Source: Chlorobium sp.
GTDB taxonomy: Bacteria > Bacteroidota > Chlorobiia > Chlorobiales > Chlorobiaceae
Direction of reading: 5' to 3'
Length of the DNA stretch: 11,075 nt
NCBI GenBank assembly: GCA_028280025.1
Contig: JANQMO010000029.1
Location: 1 to 11,075, forward strand
Part shown: piece after piece, positions 6,560-11,075 of the stretch
How the letters are laid out: the number at the start of each line of letters is the position of its first letter
Position numbering within the stretch: position 1 is the stretch's first letter
Position numbers and translations under genes: made by a program
Notes under the pieces: model-generated
What the model was told of the DNA's origin: nothing
The model's input: the letters and a program-made list of their open reading frames with translations, nothing else
Database searches by the model: none

Positions 6560-8071
6560 ATGAACATCCTTCTGCTTTATCCCGAGTTCCCCGACACATT
6601 CTGGAGCTTCAAACACGCATTGAAATTTGTACGCAAGAAAGCCTCTCTCCCGCCTCTCGGCCTGCTCACCGTTTCGTCGATGTTACCGGAACAGTGGAAA
6701 AGAAAACTTGTGGACCTCAATGTCACCACACTGCGCCAAAAAGATATTGAATGGGCCGACATCGCCTTTGTCAGCGCAATGGGGGTGCAAAGGGATTCTG
6801 CCCGGCAGATAATCGAGAAATGTAAAAAAAACGGTTTAACCGTTGTTGCAGGAGGACCGCTGTTCACCTCCGAACCGGAACATTTTTCCGAAGTCGACCA
6901 CCTGGTACTGAACGAAGCGGAGGTCACCCTTCCGCTTTTCCTTGAAGACCTTGCAGCAGGCGCCGCAAAAAAAGAGTACCGCTCGAACGCTTTTCCCGAT
7001 ATCAAGACATCACCGATACCGCAGTGGAAACTTCTCGATATGAAGAAATATGCCTCGATGGCGGTTCAATTTTCACGAGGCTGTCCTTACCGTTGTGATT
7101 TCTGCAACGTCACAACTCTTTTCGGCCATAAAATCCGGATCAAGACAAGCGAGCAGATCATTGGCGAGCTGGAGGAAATGTACAAAAAAGGGTGGCGTGA
7201 AAGCATCTTTTTTGTCGATGATAATTTCATCGCCCACAAGTCCTACCTCAAAAGAGATCTGCTCCCCAAGCTTGTTCAGTGGCAGGAAAGCAAAAAAACA
7301 ACGACGAAATTCTACACGGAATGCTCGATCAATATCGCAGATGACGAAGATCTTATGAACCTGATGGTCAAGGCCGGTTTCAACCAGGTCTTTATCGGCA
7401 TCGAAACACCCAACCATTCGGCACTCGAGGCTTGCGGTAAACAGCATAACACGTCGAGAGACATGCTGGAAAACATCAAGCGCATCCAGCGGGCGGGCCT
7501 CGAGGTTCAAGGCGGCTTCATCGTCGGTTTCGATACCGATACCCCGTCAATATTCCAGCAGCAGATAGAGTTCATTCAGAACAGCGGCATTGTCACCGCC
7601 ATGGTCGGCCTGCTCCAGGCCCTTCCCGGCACGAAACTCTATGAGCGCATGAAAATAGAAGGGCGGCTGGTGAACAGTTCCAACGGGGATAACGCCGACA
7701 ATACCACCAATATCGTACCCACAATGGATATCGAGACGCTCCGCAACGGGTACAAGGAGATGATGGATTACCTCTACTCACCGAAGAACTATTACCGGAG
7801 AATAAAAACACTCCTCAACGAATACCAGCCGCCCAAGTTCCGTTCACGGTTCCGTCCCGGACAGTTCCTGGCTTTTCTGCGATCCATGGTGGTTCTCGGT
7901 ATTTTTGGCGAAGAGCGTTTCCATTACTGGAAACTGCTGATCTGGACCATTTTCCGCCAGCACCAGTCAGTCTCTCTGGCAGTAACATTGTTCATCTACG
8001 GCCATCATTTCAGAAAAGTCTGCGCGCTGCATTTGAAAACGGAAAAACAGCCGGCGGCATCAACTGTCTGA
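6560..8071 (+). CDS. B12-binding-domain radical SAM protein (P-methylase/BchE-like class)
   Basis: This 503-residue protein has an N-terminal cobalamin-binding-like Rossmann domain (about 1-140, with VVAGGPLFTSEP and HLVLNEAEVTLPLFLEDL). The radical SAM barrel has the [4Fe-4S] motif CPYRCDFC (C175, C179, C182) in SRGCPYRCDFCNVTTLFG, then FFVDDNFIAH, VFIGIETPN and GGFIVGFDTD strands. The C-terminal third (PKNYYRRIKTLL onward) resembles the DUF4070 region. Relatives include methylases and cyclases such as BchE, BchQ/BchR of green sulfur bacteria and the hopanoid methylase HpnP; which reaction this one performs cannot be told. I see no DxHxxG cobalamin motif. I chose ATG 6560 because MNILLLYPEFPDTFWSF is the usual opening of this class; an in-frame TTG at 6548 would add four residues. 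The HD hydrolase gene starts 9 bp after its stop, indicating an operon. Confidence 0.88.
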   Translation: MNILLLYPEFPDTFWSFKHALKFVRKKASLPPLGLLTVSSMLPEQWKRKLVDLNVTTLRQKDIEWADIAFVSAMGVQRDSARQIIEKCKKNGLTVVAGGPLFTSEPEHFSEVDHLVLNEAEVTLPLFLEDLAAGAAKKEYRSNAFPDIKTSPIPQWKLLDMKKYASMAVQFSRGCPYRCDFCNVTTLFGHKIRIKTSEQIIGELEEMYKKGWRESIFFVDDNFIAHKSYLKRDLLPKLVQWQESKKTTTKFYTECSINIADDEDLMNLMVKAGFNQVFIGIETPNHSALEACGKQHNTSRDMLENIKRIQRAGLEVQGGFIVGFDTDTPSIFQQQIEFIQNSGIVTAMVGLLQALPGTKLYERMKIEGRLVNSSNGDNADNTTNIVPTMDIETLRNGYKEMMDYLYSPKNYYRRIKTLLNEYQPPKFRSRFRPGQFLAFLRSMVVLGIFGEERFHYWKLLIWTIFRQHQSVSLAVTLFIYGHHFRKVCALHLKTEKQPAASTV

Positions 8072-8080
8072 AGAGTTTTC

Positions 8081-9499
8081 ATGTTATCCAATCACTTTCT
8101 TTTCGGTTCGGAAGGAGGATTCATCAGGCTTCCCGTCTGGGGGCATATACCGCTCAATGCCCCGCTGAAAAATATTCTGGCACACCCCTCGTTCATGCGG
8201 CTGAAAGGCATTCGCCAGCTCTCGTTTGCACAACAGGTCTACCCCGGCGCGAATCATACCCGTTTCGAACACTCGATAGGCGTCTACCACCTCACAAAGC
8301 TGATACTGCAGAGGATTCTTACCAATCCCCTTGCAGAAAGCCTCCAGGCCCCTCCTCTCGTTTTCGACGACCGCACCTGCAGGCTTCTTCTTGCATCCGC
8401 ACTGCTTCACGATATCGGCCACTACCCGCATGCCCATCTTCTCGAAAAACAGGCGCCGGTCAACAAGGGAATGCCTGTATTTGCCGATCACGAGTCCCTC
8501 ATAGACCAGTTTCTGTTTGGAAAATGTGACGGGTTCCCTCCCATAGCGGACATTCTCGACAATGAATGGAATGTCGACCCGCTCGAAGTTGCCGCCATTA
8601 TCACAAAAGACCCGTCAAGCGTCCTTTCAAAACTGATAAGCGGAACGCTCGATCCGGATAAAATGGATTATCTGCTCAGAGACGCACACCATTGCAACAT
8701 CCCTTACGGCAGTATCGATATCGAACGTCTTGTCGAATCGTTTGTCCCGGATCCCGAAATGGGCCGTTTTGCCATTACCGAAAAAGGTATTGCACCGCTC
8801 GAAAGCCTGCTTTTCACCAAGTACATGATGATGCGCAACGTCTACTGGCATCACACCAGCAGAACCTTTGCCGTCATGCTGCGCAGACTGCTCCAGGATG
8901 TTGTGGACGAGTCGGCTGTCGCACCGGAAGAGCTTCGAAAACTGTTTTACCATGGTTCCGATGACCGGCTGCTCTACGAACTGGCCCGGCTGCTTGCCCC
9001 CTTATCGATTTCCGCCAAAGAGCTTCTTTCTGCAATCATGCAACGAGATATCTACAAACGTTCGATTACCATTTCGCCTTACCGTAACGGCGCAACCGAA
9101 CCGGTCGACTGGATGTTTCTTCTGGCCGCCGACCACCGGCTTCGCAAAGAGAAAGAAATCGAGATATGCCTGATGCTCAACCGCCTGGCCTCTCTCGACC
9201 TGAAAGGACATGAAGTCCTTATCGACCCGCCTTCCATTAAAGATGTTTTCGACTATGCCGACTTCCGCGAACTGAGAATATATCCGACACGCAAGGAGCA
9301 CCTGAACGACACCCGTTCAACCTCATCATCCTATATTCGTTTCGATGATTTCGGGGAATCGGTCTTCCGTTCGGATTTCATCCTTTCGTTTGAGCGGTAT
9401 ACGAAAAAATTCAGGATTGTCTGCCGGACAGATATCTGCGATCATCTCGATCGCCACCGTGATGCAGTCACCGAGCTCCTCGACAATACCGATGCATAA
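8081..9499 (+). CDS. HD-domain phosphohydrolase (SAMHD1/dGTPase-like, COG1078 type)
   Basis: A 472-residue soluble metal-dependent phosphohydrolase. The metal-site residues of the SAMHD1-like branch are all visible: H64 in HTRFEHSIGVYHL (59-71), H110-D111 in LLHDIGHYPHAH, a following H136-E137, and the aspartates in LDPDKMDYLLRD (189-200). The HTRFEHS and DPDKMDY signatures are those of the COG1078 family, whose members hydrolyse dNTPs or other nucleoside phosphates; substrate and any allosteric activation are unknown here. The opening FIRLPVWGHIPLNAPLKNILAHPSFMRLKGIRQL is the usual N-terminus, so ATG 8081 is secure. The C-terminal half (from about 290) is typical helical sequence of the family. 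The gene follows the radical SAM gene by 9 bp and is very likely co-transcribed with it; the functional meaning of this pairing is unclear. Confidence 0.92.
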   Translation: MLSNHFLFGSEGGFIRLPVWGHIPLNAPLKNILAHPSFMRLKGIRQLSFAQQVYPGANHTRFEHSIGVYHLTKLILQRILTNPLAESLQAPPLVFDDRTCRLLLASALLHDIGHYPHAHLLEKQAPVNKGMPVFADHESLIDQFLFGKCDGFPPIADILDNEWNVDPLEVAAIITKDPSSVLSKLISGTLDPDKMDYLLRDAHHCNIPYGSIDIERLVESFVPDPEMGRFAITEKGIAPLESLLFTKYMMMRNVYWHHTSRTFAVMLRRLLQDVVDESAVAPEELRKLFYHGSDDRLLYELARLLAPLSISAKELLSAIMQRDIYKRSITISPYRNGATEPVDWMFLLAADHRLRKEKEIEICLMLNRLASLDLKGHEVLIDPPSIKDVFDYADFRELRIYPTRKEHLNDTRSTSSSYIRFDDFGESVFRSDFILSFERYTKKFRIVCRTDICDHLDRHRDAVTELLDNTDA

Positions 9500-9539
9500 A
9501 AAACGGACGTGGCGCAAAACGCTTAACCCGCATTATTTG

Positions 9540-9568
9540 TTTACATTACAAAAGCAGACGTGTATATC
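9540..9568 (+). promoter_or_regulatory. Candidate sigma-70-type promoter before the YtxH-like gene
   Basis: TTTACA (9540-9545) and TATATC (9563-9568) are separated by 17 bp, in the 104-bp gap after the HD gene. The -35 differs from TTGACA at one position. Transcription would start near 9575, about 30 bases before ATG 9604. This is the best promoter-like pair in the window, but only by consensus match. Confidence 0.45.
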
Positions 9569-9603
9569 ATGAATGCTTCGGCACCGCTTTTGAATCGTGG
9601 TAA

Positions 9604-9984
9604 ATGAAAACAACTATGGAACATCAGGATAACTATTACAAAGGGCTTTTCTACGGAGCCGCCTTGGGAGCCGCAGTAGGAACGGTCATGGGTCTTCTTT
9701 TCGCTCCTGACAAGGGACAGGAAACACAGCGGATCATCACCGGAAAACTTCGCAGGGCACTTGACCTTGCCACCGACAAGGCAGCCGAGCTGTACGACGG
9801 TGAAGAACATGACGAGGTCTTCGACAATGAAGCAAGAAACCGCTCGAGGGAGATCATTGAAAACGCAAGGGATGAAGCGCGAAAGATCCTCAACGACGCC
9901 AATGCTGTTTTGAAAGAGATAAGAAACCAGGCTAAAAGCAGCGGCAGCAGCCAGCAGAGACAGATTGACCCGCATGCCAATTGA
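9604..9984 (+). CDS. YtxH-like small membrane-anchored protein
   Basis: A 126-residue protein with the YtxH/general-stress-protein layout. A short polar N-terminus is followed by a Gly/Ala-rich membrane helix (about 14-34, GLFYGAALGAAVGTVMGLLFAP) ending in the family signature LLFAPDKG (31-38), then a long charged helical, probably coiled-coil, segment (about 40-115, rich in E, R, A, K) and a Ser/Gln-rich tail. YtxH proteins are linked to stress responses in Bacillus, but their molecular role is unknown. ATG 9604 is preceded only by GGTAA; ATG 9616 (residue 5) is an equal alternative and leaves the helix intact. It has its own candidate promoter and is separated from the next gene by repeat-containing DNA. 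Confidence 0.85.
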   Translation: MKTTMEHQDNYYKGLFYGAALGAAVGTVMGLLFAPDKGQETQRIITGKLRRALDLATDKAAELYDGEEHDEVFDNEARNRSREIIENARDEARKILNDANAVLKEIRNQAKSSGSSQQRQIDPHAN

Positions 9985-9990
9985 GCATGT

Positions 9991-10066
9991 CAGTCGGCGG
10001 TTGATGTATCTGATGAGTAGAGTCGGCGATATGGCAAGCCGGCAGTCCTCAGTCAGCAGTCGGCGG
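9991..10066 (+). repeat. Heptameric CAGTCNN short tandem repeats
   Basis: The 126-bp gap before the hydrolase gene has three adjacent 7-mers CAGTCCT, CAGTCAG and CAGTCGG (10043-10063), and the decamer CAGTCGGCGG occurs at both 9991-10000 and 10057-10066. A further AGTCGGCG lies at 10021-10028. This is a degenerate heptamer array like short tandemly repeated sequences of other phototrophs; no gene or terminator was recognised in the gap. Confidence 0.55.
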
Positions 10067-10110
10067 CTGTAGCCAGTAGAAAAAATAACCAAACCGGGCC
10101 ATACAATCCC

Positions 10111-10896
10111 ATGCTAAGTTATACAAGCGTTCATCTCGATGCCGCACCGGCTTCGGAAAATACCGTTCTGCTGCTTCATGCATTTCCGCTTTCCTCCCGA
10201 ATGTGGGAGCCTCAGCTATCCGCCCTTGAAGCAGAGGGAATACCCGCCATTGCGCCTGACGTCTTCGGCGTTGGCAACTCGGAACCGAGAAACAACTGGA
10301 GTTTGAGTGAGTATGTCGACGCTGTGGCATCGCTTCTCTATTCGCTCGAAATAAGCAAAGTCACCCTTGTGGGGCTTTCCATGGGGGGCTACCAGGCTTT
10401 TGCATGGTGGAAAATGTTCCCTCAAGCGGTAACCTCACTGATCCTTTGCGATACCAGGGCGGAACAGGATAGCCCTGAAGCACTTGCAAACCGCCGCGAC
10501 TTCATCGATGCGGTCCGCAAAAACGGTCCGGCAGAAGCGGTCGACAGAATGCTCCCGATTGTATTTGCCGAGAAAACCTACGCCTCAGGCACGCACGTCA
10601 CTGATGTTTTCAGGGATATCATCATGCGGCAATCCGGTGACACCATCGCTTCGGCCATGGGAGCGATCGCATCGAGGAATGATTCAGTCGAACTGCTGCC
10701 GTCCATTACCTGCCCGGTCATCTTTATCTGCGGTACGGAAGACAAGCTGACACCGCCATCCCTTGCAGAGTCCATGCAGAAGAAAGTGCCCGGCTCGACC
10801 CTGCACCTGATAGAGGATGCTGGACATCTTTCAAATATGGAGCAGCCGGAACGCTTCAACACACTCCTGCTTGAACACCTCGGAAGAAAGAGGTAA
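10111..10896 (+). CDS. Alpha/beta hydrolase-fold protein
   Basis: This 261-residue protein is an alpha/beta hydrolase with a complete catalytic triad. The nucleophile is S90 in the elbow GLSMGG (88-93), the acid D211 in CGTEDKLTPP and the histidine H239 in EDAGHLSNMEQPERF. The oxyanion strand is LLLHAFPLSSRMW (20-32), and PDVFGVGNSEP (49-59) matches the family's D-x-x-G-x-G-x-S turn. It looks soluble, with no signal peptide. The substrate is not deducible; relatives include esterases, 3-oxoadipate enol-lactonase-like and BioH-like carboxylesterases. ATG 10111 is the natural start because the core strand begins shortly after; no strong ribosome site is seen. The gene stands alone between two repeat-rich gaps, so it may be a separately transcribed unit or accessory cargo. 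Confidence 0.9.
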   Translation: MLSYTSVHLDAAPASENTVLLLHAFPLSSRMWEPQLSALEAEGIPAIAPDVFGVGNSEPRNNWSLSEYVDAVASLLYSLEISKVTLVGLSMGGYQAFAWWKMFPQAVTSLILCDTRAEQDSPEALANRRDFIDAVRKNGPAEAVDRMLPIVFAEKTYASGTHVTDVFRDIIMRQSGDTIASAMGAIASRNDSVELLPSITCPVIFICGTEDKLTPPSLAESMQKKVPGSTLHLIEDAGHLSNMEQPERFNTLLLEHLGRKR

Positions 10897-10902
10897 GGAG
10901 CA

Positions 10903-10952
10903 GCACACTTCGTGTGCAGGAGCCATGAGTAGCGCACTTTGTGCGCAGGAGC
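10903..10952. repeat. Pair of covarying hairpin repeats
   Basis: Two 21-base copies lie 29 bp apart just after the hydrolase stop: GCACACTTCGTGTGC+AGGAGC (10903-10923) and GCGCACTTTGTGCGC+AGGAGC (10932-10952). Each 15-base core folds as a 6-bp stem with a 3-base loop. The copies differ at stem positions 3 and 13, which pair with each other (A-T in one, G-C in the other), plus one loop base. The stem is thus kept by a compensatory change. No T run follows, so these are not simple terminators. Confidence 0.6.
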
Positions 10953-10963
10953 AAGAGGGGGAG

Positions 10964-10994
10964 AGTTCTCAGTTCTCAGTTCTCAGTTCTCAGT
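10964..10994 (+). repeat. AGTTCTC heptamer tandem array
   Basis: Four exact head-to-tail copies of AGTTCTC (10964-10991) plus a partial AGT (to 10994). The period is 7, not a multiple of 3 that might suggest coding. It lies in a 179-bp non-coding tail of the window. Confidence 0.85.
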
Positions 10995-11007
10995 ATGAAG
11001 AAAATGC

Positions 11008-11031
11008 AGGGGCGAAAAATCTTTCGCCCTT
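11008..11031. repeat. GGGCGAAA/TTTCGCCC palindrome
   Basis: Perfect 8-bp stem GGGCGAAA (11010-11017) with TTTCGCCC (11022-11029) and loop AATC, extended by a G-T and an A-T pair at the base. No T run follows, so it looks like a dispersed palindromic repeat rather than a terminator. Confidence 0.55.
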
Positions 11032-11062
11032 ACGGAGGCAGAAGAAAATAATCAATGATATC

Positions 11063-11075
11063 TGACTGTTGACTG
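11063..11075 (+). repeat. Start of a TGACTGT heptamer repeat, cut by the window edge
   Basis: TGACTGT is followed at once by TGACTG at the last base of the window, giving almost two copies of a 7-base unit. It may continue outside and would be a second heptamer family next to the AGTTCTC array. Confidence 0.35.

Noticed and set aside
10964..10994. CRISPR-like array
   Set aside because: The repeats are contiguous 7-mers with no spacers and there are no cas genes in the window.

Overview
The window carries nine protein-coding genes on both strands: eight complete and one cut by the left edge. I found no tRNA, rRNA, CRISPR array or recognisable transposase. Gene content fits a Gram-negative anaerobic or phototrophic bacterium: an outer-membrane beta-barrel protein, LptB, an ArnT-like glycosyltransferase, a protoporphyrinogen-oxidase-like flavoprotein and a B12-type radical SAM enzyme. 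Base composition looks roughly balanced. Together with the short heptameric and palindromic intergenic repeats, this makes me favour a green sulfur bacterium (Chlorobiota, perhaps Prosthecochloris-like). That assignment is an inference from overall character, not a sequence match.

Left part (1-5385). The 3' end of an outer-membrane beta-barrel gene reads rightward and meets a leftward block at a near-ideal bidirectional terminator (602-639). The leftward block, in transcription order, is an ArnT-like GT39 glycosyltransferase (5385-3658), a gamma-carbonic-anhydrase-like hexapeptide protein (3561-3013), a protoporphyrinogen-oxidase-like FAD enzyme (2905-1715) and an MscS-type channel (1695-643). 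The last two are only 19 bp apart and probably co-transcribed. The gap between the carbonic anhydrase and the flavoenzyme holds a 51-bp MITE-like palindrome bordered by 7-bp direct repeats.

Right part (5612-11075). A divergent intergenic region of about 226 bp leads into rightward genes: lptB (5612-6385), a B12-binding/radical SAM protein (6560-8071), an HD-domain phosphohydrolase only 9 bp further on (8081-9499), a small YtxH-like membrane-anchored protein (9604-9984) and an alpha/beta hydrolase (10111-10896). The hydrolase is flanked by repeat-rich DNA: heptamer CAGTCNN repeats before it, and after it two covarying hairpins, a four-copy AGTTCTC tandem and another perfect palindrome.

Functionally, the outer-membrane protein, GT39 enzyme, LptB and MscS channel concern the envelope. 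The flavoenzyme, and perhaps the radical SAM enzyme, may concern tetrapyrroles. I see no convincing sign of a complete undescribed defence or mobile system. The most unusual material is the set of small structured repeats and the tightly coupled radical SAM / HD-hydrolase pair.
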